Part shown: positions 1 to 5,355 of the stretch, one piece after another
How the letters are laid out: the number at the start of each line of letters is the position of its first letter
Numbering within the stretch: position 1 is the first letter of the stretch
DNA from: JANYBT01 sp038211475
GTDB lineage: Bacteria > Acidobacteriota > Terriglobia > Terriglobales > Acidobacteriaceae
Length of the DNA: 5,355 nt
Direction: 5' to 3'
Assembly (NCBI GenBank): GCA_038211475.1
Contig: JBBQVN010000206.1
Span: 1 to 5,355 of the forward strand
Position numbers and translations under genes: made by a program
The notes under the pieces: generated by a model
What the model saw: only the letters and a program-made list of their open reading frames with translations
Told to the model about the DNA's origin: nothing
Databases searched by the model: none

Positions 1-153
1 TGGATGGATAAGATCGCCAACTATTTTGTGCATCGTTCGAGCAATGGCCGTACCGAAGGTTTCAACCGGGGACTGCGGGCCATTTTGTGGCGAGCCTGCG
101 GCATGCGCAACTTCGGCCACTTTCGATTGCGCGTTCTTCACCTGTTCGGCTGA
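1..153 (+). CDS. ISL3-family transposase, C-terminal end (partial at window start)
   Basis: The window begins in frame within this gene; 50 codons are visible before a TGA at 151-153. The translation contains NYFVHRSSNGRTEGFNRG, which matches the conserved C-terminal block of ISL3-type (IS204/IS1001/IS1096/IS1165) DDE transposases. There the Glu of the 'EGFN' motif is the third residue of the catalytic triad. The following LRAILWRACGMRNFGHFRLRVL is the usual C-terminal tail of this group. The enzyme would cut and join the ends of its own element. It is a different member of the family from the complete transposase at 1421-2635: the corresponding block there reads EGTNNKIK and the tails are not similar. 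Completeness cannot be judged because the 5' part lies outside the window. Confidence 0.88.
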   Translation, partial: WMDKIANYFVHRSSNGRTEGFNRGLRAILWRACGMRNFGHFRLRVLHLFG

Positions 154-165
154 GATACACAAGAG

Positions 166-1044
166 TCAGCGGGTTTCGCGGAGAGCCCTAAAATAGAAGC
201 ACGTCTCGATGACCGCCGTGTCCTTCACTTCCTTGCCCCAATCAAACCAAGTGCGTGAATTTCCAAACTTGTAGGTCTCGAAAAGGAACGTCTTGGTAGT
301 GTCGTAAATCGCGCGCATGGACTCTGTGTCACCCGTTTGCAGGTAGTAAAACCACAGCCCCGACTCGCTCAGGAATTCCAAGTGCTGACCCGGGTAGAAC
401 TTCGGCTCAAGCTTCCGCAGCACGATCTCCTTTGCCAACCGATGCGCCCGCGAATCGAACACATAAAAGCACTGATTCATCTCCGGGGTCCCGTCGCCCC
501 AAAAGCCCACTCGCTCCCGGTCGGGGCAATCGTAAAAATGATCCCGCATACAGACGTACGCAGTGCGCGCCGCCTTCCTCCACAGCGTCGTGAAATCGCC
601 GTCATTGCACTCAAACGAGCCCGCGAACTCCGTGTCGAAGCCCGTTTCGCGATACTGCACCGACTTCACCTTGACACCCGCTGGGATCGTGTAAATCGCG
701 CCTTCCCCGCTCAACCAGTTCTTCGCCTCGTACGAATGTTCTCCCTGCAATGTCATGCATGATTCGGTTTTGGTGAGATACAGGACGAGCGGATTGCTGG
801 AATTAAACTTGATGGCCAGACCCGCCGGACCCTCCACAACAAGGGCGGGCTGAAAGTGGCAGTTATACGGCATCACGCAAACCAACTTCCACGGCGCGTC
901 CTCGGAATGCGGAAGATCTTTCGAGGTGCGAACGTAGCTGCGCAGCCCGTAGTCCCTGATGCCCATCTCACCTTCAGGCGCAGCACCCGCCCCGAGTGAG
1001 GGAATCACGAGCAGAAGGCAGATTGAAAGGGTACGTAAGATCAT
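166..1044 (-). pseudogene. Secreted GH78-like alpha-L-rhamnosidase, 3' end lost at an ISL3 insertion
   Basis: The frame gives 292 residues. Residues 1-22 form a signal peptide (MILRTLSICLLLVIPSLGAGAA), so the product was exported. Residues 130-290 match the (alpha/alpha)6 'six-hairpin' catalytic domain of GH78 rhamnosidases. GFDTEFAGSFECND at 135-148 is followed by the hallmark acidic motif DCPDRERVGFWGD at 172-184; in GH78 this D..E......D cluster lies in the active site. WFDWG follows at 266-270. Family members usually continue for several hundred residues more, including a further catalytic Glu that is missing here. The stop at 166-168 and probably the last seven codons come from the end of the adjacent ISL3 element, so this is a truncated gene, likely inactive. 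No clear Shine-Dalgarno precedes the ATG; that start is chosen because it opens directly into the signal peptide. It lies 93 bases downstream of the interrupted minus-strand gene and may have been co-transcribed with it. The exact glycan specificity is unknown. Confidence 0.78.
169..188. repeat. Probable terminal inverted repeat (right end) of the first ISL3 element
   Basis: The bases at 169-188, read on the minus strand, start GGGCTCTCC, like other ISL3-family termini. They also encode the last residues of the truncated GH78-like frame. The partner repeat is outside the window, so this is called by resemblance only. Confidence 0.45.
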
Positions 1045-1137
1045 TGGAAAAGTTTAATCGCCCACCATGAGTTCCGGCAAGTCCGAACGCAGAAGGACAC
1101 AGACGCTGGGAGACTCCGATGCGTACAGCGCCCAGTC

Positions 1138-1319
1138 CTACCGACCCGGCACCGGCGCTGCTTCTTTCTCAGGGCATTTCTCGTGCAGTCGCTGCCAGTA
1201 GTCCTTCCCATATTTGTCGTCCCTGGTCACCTGAACGTCGGAGCGGGTGGGTTTGCCGTTGACGAGGATGTCTGCGCGCTCGATGCACGCGCGGAGAAAC
1301 TCAGGCTTCTGCTCGGAAA
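1138..1319 (-). pseudogene. Unrecognised protein, 3' portion of a gene split by the ISL3 element
   Basis: This minus-strand frame carries the last 60 codons (FSEQKPEFLRAC...EAAPVPGR) of a gene whose upstream part lies beyond the insertion sequence at 2639-2795. Excising the element with one 8-bp target copy rejoins them as ...LLDALAKL + FSEQKPEF..., with no frame change and no stop, giving 112 residues from a TTG at 2795. The fragment is charged and hydrophilic with no membrane segment. Two Cys and the segment KYGKDYWQRLHEKCPEK stand out. I do not recognise the family and assign no function. The stop precedes the GH78-like ATG by 93 bases on the same strand, so the two could once have been co-transcribed. 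Confidence 0.62.
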
Positions 1320-1327
1320 ACAATTTT
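1320..1327. repeat. 8-bp target-site duplication, left copy (acaatttt)
   Basis: It is identical to the octamer at 2639-2646 on the far side of the element. It is AT-rich, as ISL3-family targets often are. Confidence 0.94.
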
Positions 1328-1354
1328 GGTTCATCCGACTAATGCGTAGTTAGT
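1328..1354 (+). repeat. Left terminal inverted repeat of the ISL3 element
   Basis: The 27 bases match, without mismatch, the reverse complement of 2612-2638. The match stops abruptly inward (ggttga here versus ttcatg at the other end), which fixes the repeat length. Confidence 0.96.
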
Positions 1355-1403
1355 GGTTGAAAAAATGTGGACATGGCTGTCTCTTCTGCAGTTACCAAGC
1401 TTC

Positions 1404-1413
1404 AGAAGAAAGG
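1404..1413 (+). promoter_or_regulatory. Ribosome binding site for the ISL3 transposase
   Basis: The purine run AGAAGAAAGG ends seven bases before the ATG at 1421. It supports that start over the upstream in-frame GTG at 1367 and ATG at 1373. Confidence 0.6.
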
Positions 1414-1420
1414 CAAGCTC

Positions 1421-2635
1421 ATGTCCACAAGTCTCTTGTATCACGGCTGGGCCGTGCGTGGCTACCACTATGTTGCAACCGCCTACGCCGAGGGTGCCGT
1501 GCGGTTCAACGTCGAACAAAACCTCGACACCTTCCGCTGCTCCAACTGCGGATCGGCGGACGTGATGAAGTCGGGCGTGGTCCACCGCCGCTTCCGCTCG
1601 TTGCCCATCGGCGGCAAGCCGGTTTTCATCGAACTGCCGATCCAGCGACTGTGGTGTGCCGGGTGCGGCAAGACTCGCCAGGCCGAGGTCTCCTTCGCCG
1701 ACGAGCGTCGCGGTTACACCCACGCCTTCGAACGATACGCTCTGGACCTGTTGCGCCACGCGACCCTCAAATCAGTGGCCGATCACCTGGGCGTCGGCTG
1801 GGACACGATCAAGGATATTCAAAAGCGGTACCTGCACCGGCGGTTCAGGAAGCCGAAGCTCAAGCACCTCAAGCGCATCGCCATCGACGAGATCTGCGTC
1901 GGTCGCGGACACCGCTATCTGACCGTCGTTCTCGATCTGGACGACGGGGCGGTGGTCTTCGTCGGCGACGGAAAAGGGGCCGATTCCCTGCTGCCTTTCT
2001 GGAAAAGGCTCCACCGCTCGCGTGCTTCGATCAAGGCCGTCGCCACGGACATGTCTCCCGCCTACACCGCGGCGGTGCGGGATCATCTGCCCAGGGCCAT
2101 TCACGTGTTCGACCGCTTCCATATGGTCAAGCTGTTCAACGAGAAGTTCTCGCTGTTCCGCCAGAAACTGCAGTGTGAAGCCGAAGGACCGCTGCAAAAA
2201 GCGGTGCTCAAGGGGACGCGCTGGCTGCTGCTGAAGAACCCCGAAAACCTGACCGACGAACGGGATGAACGCAAACGGCTTGAGAAGGCGTTGGCGTTGA
2301 ACAAACCGCTGGCCACCGTCTACTACATGAAGGAAGATTTGCGACAGATCTGGGATCAGTCCGATATCGCGTCGGCCGAAGTGTTCCTGGACGACTGGAT
2401 CGCGCGGGCTCGGGTGTCGGGGATTCGAATGCTGCAGAAGTTCGCCGAGACGTTGGTCGCACATCGCCGCGGCATTCTGAACTACTATCGATGTCCGATC
2501 ACGACAGCCGCCTTGGAAGGCACCAACAACAAGATCAAGACGATGCAGCGGCAAGCGTACGGCTTTCGCGATCACGAGTTCTTCAAGCTCAAGATCTACG
2601 CCTTGCATGAAACTAACTACGCATTAGTCGGATGA
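1421..2635 (+). CDS. ISL3-family DDE transposase, full length
   Basis: The product has 404 residues, the usual size for the family. It binds the terminal repeats and carries out cut-and-join transposition of the surrounding element. The N-terminus MSTSLLYHGWAVRGY is the typical ISL3 opening and supports the ATG at 1421, which has a good ribosome binding site; an in-frame GTG at 1367 would add 18 atypical residues. A zinc-finger domain follows with C40-x2-C43 and C79-x2-C82. A helix-turn-helix region lies near 113-137 (ATLKSVADHLGVGWDTIKDI). The DDE catalytic domain shows D156 (AIDEICVG), D210 (AVATDMSPAY, followed by HVFDRFHMVK) and E366 (ALEGTNNKIK). All three acidic residues and the zinc ligands are present, so the enzyme looks functional. 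The stop overlaps the right terminal repeat. There is no second ORF and no frameshift. Confidence 0.96.
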   Translation: MSTSLLYHGWAVRGYHYVATAYAEGAVRFNVEQNLDTFRCSNCGSADVMKSGVVHRRFRSLPIGGKPVFIELPIQRLWCAGCGKTRQAEVSFADERRGYTHAFERYALDLLRHATLKSVADHLGVGWDTIKDIQKRYLHRRFRKPKLKHLKRIAIDEICVGRGHRYLTVVLDLDDGAVVFVGDGKGADSLLPFWKRLHRSRASIKAVATDMSPAYTAAVRDHLPRAIHVFDRFHMVKLFNEKFSLFRQKLQCEAEGPLQKAVLKGTRWLLLKNPENLTDERDERKRLEKALALNKPLATVYYMKEDLRQIWDQSDIASAEVFLDDWIARARVSGIRMLQKFAETLVAHRRGILNYYRCPITTAALEGTNNKIKTMQRQAYGFRDHEFFKLKIYALHETNYALVG

Positions 2636-2638
2636 ACC
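2612..2638 (-). repeat. Right terminal inverted repeat of the ISL3 element
   Basis: This is the perfect inverse of 1328-1354. It also encodes the last residues of the transposase (TNYALVG) and its TGA at 2633-2635. Confidence 0.96.
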
Positions 2639-2646
2639 ACAATTTT
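2639..2646. repeat. 8-bp target-site duplication, right copy (acaatttt)
   Basis: It directly follows the right inverted repeat and is identical to 1320-1327. Keeping only one copy restores the host reading frame. Confidence 0.94.
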
Positions 2647-2795
2647 GCCAGCGCATCGAGCAGGCTGACGTGCGACGCGCTTTTCGCCCGACGAAACCTC
2701 TGCGCGGCGTAGCCATCCTGGTACGCCTTCCATTCGCAGTCGCCGGTCGGTCCGGCGGTGGGCCACTTTTCAATACAGGCGAGGATCCCTGTCAA
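2639..2795 (-). pseudogene. Unrecognised protein, 5' portion of the same split gene
   Basis: This is the upstream half of the gene described at 1138-1319. It encodes TGILACIEKWPTAGPTGDCE followed by WKAYQDGYAAQRFRRAKSAS and HVSLLDALAKL. It then runs into the insertion sequence, where the terminal repeat would add WFIRLMRS before a stop. The frame stays open upstream only to a TAA at 2829-2831. Between that stop and the body of the protein there is no in-frame ATG or GTG; the only conventional candidate is a TTG at 2793-2795, with no obvious ribosome binding site. The gene therefore either uses TTG or had already lost its true N-terminus before the IS arrived. The family is not recognised. Confidence 0.5.
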
Positions 2796-2909
2796 CGAAT
2801 GCGTCTGCCTCCGGGTATAGCAGTTGTGTTAATCGAAACCGGAATTCCGCAGATGATGATTCTGGTTTTTCGCGGGCCAAGTGCGGCTCGACGTTTTCGT
2901 GCTGCACTG
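2796..2909. other. Gap between the split minus-strand gene and the plus-strand genes
   Basis: Frames from neither side give a recognisable protein here: the minus-strand frame ends at a TAA (2829-2831). I see no hairpin terminator and no convincing promoter. In a divergent arrangement a promoter for the plus-strand operon would be expected here or just upstream, but none can be named from the sequence. Confidence 0.3.
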
Positions 2910-3098
2910 ATGGGATGCACGATTCTGATCGCTTCATGCTTATGCACGAATCACTGCGAGAGAAGCGAAACGGACGGGATTCAGACCAAGCACGAAACAG
3001 CAGCACTGAAACCCGAGCTGCCAGCGGACGAGCGTATGCTCATCCGCGGGGCCTATCTCGATCTTGTCGGACTGCCGTCGACACAGGAGCTGTCATGA
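2910..3098 (+). pseudogene. N-terminal remnant of a DUF1549-domain (PSD1-type) protein
   Basis: This is a 62-codon frame from an ATG at 2910. It starts with a short hydrophobic, Cys-containing segment (MGCTILIASCLC). After a polar linker it reads ADERMLIRGAYLDLVGLPST (residues 40-59). This corresponds to the very conserved start of the DUF1549 domain (typically 'ADrrtLIRRayLDLiGLPPTpeE'), found in large planctomycete and verrucomicrobial secreted proteins, often with DUF1553 and cytochrome-type domains. The frame ends at TGA straight after PSTQELS, where the domain should continue for a couple of hundred residues. None of the three frames downstream shows the continuation, so this is a deletion remnant rather than a simple frameshift. 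No ribosome binding site precedes the ATG, and the true start may be elsewhere. The stop overlaps the next gene's start (ATGA). What the original protein did is unknown. Confidence 0.55.
3085..3089 (+). promoter_or_regulatory. Shine-Dalgarno AGGAG that sets the start of the 636-aa gene
   Basis: AGGAG lies five bases before the ATG at 3095, inside the last codons of the DUF1549 remnant. It argues for 3095 rather than an in-frame upstream start at 2915. Confidence 0.7.
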
Positions 3099-5005
3099 TT
3101 GCATTTCCTCCCCCAACCGCCGCGTTTCTCGTCATCCTATTCGGTCTTTTTTTATCCAACTCCCACGGCGCGCCTGCACTTGCCGCGCCTCCGTCGCCGG
3201 CAATTCCGAAAATACCTGACTGGAACGTTGAGGCCCAGGTTGTCTATTCCAAGGCTTTTCCCGGCTTCATGGACATCGAGATCTATCAGGAGCATGGGCG
3301 TTACCTCGTGCGAGATAAAATCAAAAGAGCGGACTACAAAGACGCGCGTCCGCGTCGCTTTTACTACGTGGACATGGAAAACGTCGGACCTTCGCTGGAA
3401 AAAGGTTACCCGCTGCCGGAGCGCGGTGGCATTTATCAAATCCAATGCAAGCGATGGCGGGAGGGGAAGGATATTTGGGATTTGAAGGAAGCTGAAACCG
3501 CCACGGAATGGGTCGTCAAGCCCGGCCCACTCGGGGTGGCCGGCGAGCTCTTCATCCCGCCGAATTTCAAGCTGGATACCGACGATTGGCGGGACCAGGA
3601 GCACAAGGCCGTCCCGCCGTTCGAGCCCATTCGCGGCAAGGCATCGCCCTCCTATCGCTATAATGCGGATCAAAAGTGGGAGGACATTCTCAGTCGCGGC
3701 GCGAGCCACACCGCTAGCGGCGAAGGACCGGGCGGCCCCGAAAACATGCTGCTCACGGTTGGCGATCCTCTGGATGCGCTTGGCGAGCAGGGATTCGCCG
3801 CACTAAGCAAAGAGGATCTGACCGGCTACGCGACCAAGCTTCCACCGCTCGCCTTTCATCTCACCGATTGGGAAAAACAGGCGGGCTGGCATAACACCCC
3901 GACCTACTGGAGCATCGATCTGCCCAATGAAAAAGTCCTCCAGAACTACTACTATTACTTCACCGAGCTAAATCGGATGCAGCCCGGTCGGAAGAATGGT
4001 GACTACTATCGCGCCCTCAAATGGAACAACTCATTTTATGAGGAAGGTGAGGCATATCCGTTGCGGAAGAGATTCATGGAGCAAACCGAGGATCCCGAGA
4101 AGGGCACGGGCCCGGCCTTCCGACGATTCACCGGGGAGGATGGTAACCCACATTCCCTGCGCGAGGTATGCCGGGTCTACACGATCGACTGGTATCTGAA
4201 GTCGAACATTTTCCCTGACCGCCGCCGCACCGCGATCTATCAGGTCTATTGCAATCTCTTCGACACAATCAACTCCAAGCTCATTACGCCGAAAGACTCG
4301 ACCATCCTGGGCTTCGCGTGGTTCGGCACGGACGGTGACCTACCCTACCGTCAATACATCCACATGGATGGCGGCTGGCTCGGCTACTACAACCGCATTG
4401 TCCCCGCTCCGTGGTGGATTATGGATGCCACCTATATCGGACATCTCTTCGGCGATGGCTTCCACTGGTGGCACGATGAAGCCCCCGAAGGCAGCGACAA
4501 CAAGCGCCGTCCAGAGCCGAAGCCCGAAGGACCGTATGGGATGGGGCCTTACATTTGGGAGCCCGATACTGGTGGTCCAAAAGAGCCTCCGCTGGTCTTC
4601 GGCGGCACCACGGAGAAAGGCCCGATGTATCCGCGCGAACCGCGATACAACCTCGCCTATACCAAGCTCGCCGAGTATCGCCTTAAGCAATATGAAGGCT
4701 TTCTCACCATGCCGCGCAGCGTAGCGGAATACAGCCTCGACGATGGCAAGTCGTGGGTGAGCCCCGTTGGCAACGAGCGGCGGGACATCCTGGAGAAGGC
4801 GGAAAGGAAACAGCCTCTCTGCTTCCAATGGAATGACGGCGGCGATCTAGTGCTGGTCTTCCTTACATGGCCATTCGCCGACTCACCCGAGTGGAACGTG
4901 AGACTGAAAATCGCCCCCGGCCAGGAACGCCAGGTGAAGATGCACCGGCAGTGGCCCATGCTGCGCGTCTTCAGCAAATCCAATCCGAATTATGGACTCC
5001 GGTAA
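3095..5005 (+). CDS. Secreted tryptophan-rich protein of unrecognised family (636 aa)
   Basis: I do not recognise the family. The start at 3095 has an AGGAG five bases upstream and opens straight into a signal peptide: hydrophobic core AAFLVILFGLFL at residues 9-20, likely cleavage after the APALA around residue 30. The product is therefore exported, with no later membrane segment. The mature part is rich in aromatics (23 Trp in 636 residues), which often goes with carbohydrate binding. Notable stretches are KVLQNYYYYFTEL (280-292), FAWFGTDGDLPYRQYIHMDG (407-426), IVPAPWWIMDATYIGH (435-450) and FGDGFHWWHDEAPEG (452-466). The C-terminal 100 residues (AEYSLDDGKSWV..., LVLVFLTWPF) look beta-rich, like an accessory sandwich domain. 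Its start overlaps the end of the DUF1549 remnant (ATGA), and it ends eight bases before a GH39-like gene, so the two are surely co-transcribed. A role in degrading or binding the same glycan is inferred from that context and the export signal alone; no catalytic motif can be assigned. Confidence 0.9.
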   Translation: MIAFPPPTAAFLVILFGLFLSNSHGAPALAAPPSPAIPKIPDWNVEAQVVYSKAFPGFMDIEIYQEHGRYLVRDKIKRADYKDARPRRFYYVDMENVGPSLEKGYPLPERGGIYQIQCKRWREGKDIWDLKEAETATEWVVKPGPLGVAGELFIPPNFKLDTDDWRDQEHKAVPPFEPIRGKASPSYRYNADQKWEDILSRGASHTASGEGPGGPENMLLTVGDPLDALGEQGFAALSKEDLTGYATKLPPLAFHLTDWEKQAGWHNTPTYWSIDLPNEKVLQNYYYYFTELNRMQPGRKNGDYYRALKWNNSFYEEGEAYPLRKRFMEQTEDPEKGTGPAFRRFTGEDGNPHSLREVCRVYTIDWYLKSNIFPDRRRTAIYQVYCNLFDTINSKLITPKDSTILGFAWFGTDGDLPYRQYIHMDGGWLGYYNRIVPAPWWIMDATYIGHLFGDGFHWWHDEAPEGSDNKRRPEPKPEGPYGMGPYIWEPDTGGPKEPPLVFGGTTEKGPMYPREPRYNLAYTKLAEYRLKQYEGFLTMPRSVAEYSLDDGKSWVSPVGNERRDILEKAERKQPLCFQWNDGGDLVLVFLTWPFADSPEWNVRLKIAPGQERQVKMHRQWPMLRVFSKSNPNYGLR

Positions 5006-5013
5006 TAAAGATA

Positions 5014-5355
5014 ATGACTACCTTTCTCTTAGCGACTCCCAGTTATCGTGGCGCGAGATGCCTTTTAGGGTTGATGGCCATACTGCTTGCTGCCGTGTCG
5101 CTACGAGCGGACGAGGTGAAACTCAGCGCGGATTTCTCCGTCCACACAGGAGCCATTCGCCCGCTCCACGGGATTAACAAAGGTCCACTGGTTCCGGGTG
5201 GATTGTTTGACGTGATCAAGGAGCAGAAGGAATTGGGGATTCCGTTCACGCGTCTGCATGATTGCGGTTGGCCTAATCCGTATGTGGTCGATCACCATGT
5301 GGTTTTCCCCAATCCAAATGCGGATCCGACGCTGCCTGAAAGTTACGATTTCCAG
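5014..5355 (+). CDS. Secreted GH39-like glycoside hydrolase, N-terminal part (runs off window)
   Basis: The frame is open from the ATG at 5014 to the window end (114 codons). Residues 1-32 form a signal peptide with a longish n-region (hydrophobic core LLGLMAILLAAVSL at 17-30, then RADEV). The mature start reads IRPLHGINKGPLVPGG (48-63), then KELGIPFTRLHDCGWPNPYV (72-91) and VFPNPNADPTLPESYDF (97-113). This order, first beta strand with 'HGINKGP', then 'RLHD', then an 'FP...DP..P.SYDF' segment, is what GH39-type (beta/alpha)8 glycosidases such as beta-xylosidase relatives show at their N-terminus. The catalytic glutamates would lie beyond the window, so activity and substrate cannot be read. 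A start at the in-frame ATG 5074 is possible and would give a shorter signal peptide, but the eight-base spacing from the upstream stop favours 5014. The Shine-Dalgarno before 5014 is weak (AAAG), suggesting translational coupling to the 636-aa gene. Confidence 0.75.
   Translation, partial: MTTFLLATPSYRGARCLLGLMAILLAAVSLRADEVKLSADFSVHTGAIRPLHGINKGPLVPGGLFDVIKEQKELGIPFTRLHDCGWPNPYVVDHHVVFPNPNADPTLPESYDFQ

Larger units (their letters stand above)
1..188 (+). mobile_element. Right-hand end of an ISL3-family insertion sequence
   Basis: This holds the transposase 3' end plus about 35 bases that look like the element's terminus. Read inwards from 188 on the minus strand the sequence is GGGCTCTCCGCGAAACCCGC, which resembles ISL3-family ends (GG-TCT/GGCTCT starts). 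If the element ends at 188, the next eight bases, taaaatag (189-196), would be one copy of the 8-bp target duplication. The other end lies outside the window, so neither the inverted repeat nor the duplication can be confirmed. An end nearer the transposase stop is possible, because the codons for FRAL just inside this boundary also fit the GH78-like gene it interrupts. Confidence 0.6.
1328..2638 (+). mobile_element. Complete ISL3-family insertion sequence, 1311 bp
   Basis: The element is bounded by perfect 27-bp inverted repeats (1328-1354 and 2612-2638, beginning GGTTCATCCGACTAATGCGT). It is flanked on both sides by the identical octamer acaatttt (1320-1327 and 2639-2646), and 8-bp duplications are the ISL3-family rule. 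It carries one intact transposase gene and no passenger genes. The intact ends, duplication and reading frame indicate a recent, probably still mobile copy. It inserted into a minus-strand gene with its transposase pointing the opposite way. The transposase stop codon lies inside the right repeat. Confidence 0.96.

Noticed and set aside
337..762. Plus-strand frame opposite the GH78-like gene
   Set aside because: The minus-strand frame has a signal peptide and the GH78 acidic motif; this one has neither and lies entirely within it.
1045..1137. Possible terminator or promoter between the split gene and the GH78-like gene
   Set aside because: No hairpin followed by a T run is visible on either strand, and no convincing -35/-10 pair.
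1357..2178. Plus-strand frame of 273 codons overlapping the transposase in another register
   Set aside because: Its product is very Arg/Pro-rich and low in complexity, as expected for an out-of-frame reading of a GC-rich gene. It has no recognisable motif.
1772..2608. Long minus-strand open frame (278 codons) opposite the transposase
   Set aside because: It is an antisense shadow of the transposase in GC-rich sequence. It has no domain, no ribosome binding site, and the plus-strand frame carries all the family motifs.
2670..2909. Upstream extension of the DUF1549 remnant to a GTG at 2670
   Set aside because: The added 80 residues are Arg/Pro-rich and antisense to the split minus-strand gene. 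They show no similarity to any DUF1549 leader.
2915..3094. N-terminal extension of the 636-aa protein to an in-frame ATG at 2915
   Set aside because: The extra 60 residues are charged and out of frame with the DUF1549 match. The AGGAG and signal peptide at 3095 mark the real start.
3099..3485. Frameshifted continuation of the DUF1549 domain downstream of the TGA
   Set aside because: The frame continuing past 3098 reads FLPQPPRFSSSYSVFF and so on, with none of the conserved DUF1549 residues; it is a shadow of the 636-aa gene.
3095..5005. Assignment of the 636-aa protein to DUF1329 or another outer-membrane lipoprotein family
   Set aside because: Export signal and general look were suggestive, but there is no lipobox Cys and none of the DUF1329 signature segments I know. 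The family is left open.

Overview
The window looks like a carbohydrate-utilisation locus of a bacterium from the Planctomycetota/Verrucomicrobiota group, broken up by insertion sequences. The assignment rests on three gene types that are common together there: an alpha-L-rhamnosidase-like (GH78-type) secreted enzyme, the start of a DUF1549-type protein (planctomycete cytochrome/PSD1 architecture) and a GH39-like secreted glycosidase. It is an inference from gene content, not from a phylogenetic marker.

Left part (1-1044): the window opens inside an ISL3-family transposase on the plus strand, of which only the last 50 codons are visible. The end of that element abuts, tail to tail, a minus-strand gene for a secreted GH78-like protein (signal peptide, DCPDRER...GD motif). 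That gene is cut short: its last few codons and its stop lie in or beside the IS end, so it is a truncated remnant of what was probably a much longer enzyme.

Middle part (1138-2831): a second, complete ISL3-family element occupies 1328-2638 (1311 bp). It has 27-bp perfect terminal inverted repeats, a perfect 8-bp target duplication (acaatttt) and an intact 404-aa DDE transposase. It sits inside a minus-strand reading frame. Removing the element and one copy of the duplication rejoins the two halves in frame into at least 112 codons of an unrecognised protein. The reconstructed frame has no ATG or GTG start before an upstream stop, so it may itself have lost its 5' end.

Right part (2910-5355): a plus-strand stretch begins with a 62-codon remnant of the N-terminal part of a DUF1549 domain. 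Its TGA overlaps the ATG of a 636-aa secreted protein of unrecognised family. Eight bases after that gene's stop begins a secreted GH39-like protein that runs off the window. The 636-aa protein and the GH39-like protein form an obvious operon and probably act on the same extracellular or periplasmic glycan. The minus-strand genes and this operon were probably divergently arranged.

The most interesting items are the tryptophan-rich 636-aa protein of unknown family coupled to the GH39-like gene, and the evidence that two different ISL3 elements, one of them recent, have inactivated neighbouring genes. No RNA genes, CRISPR arrays or convincing terminators were seen.
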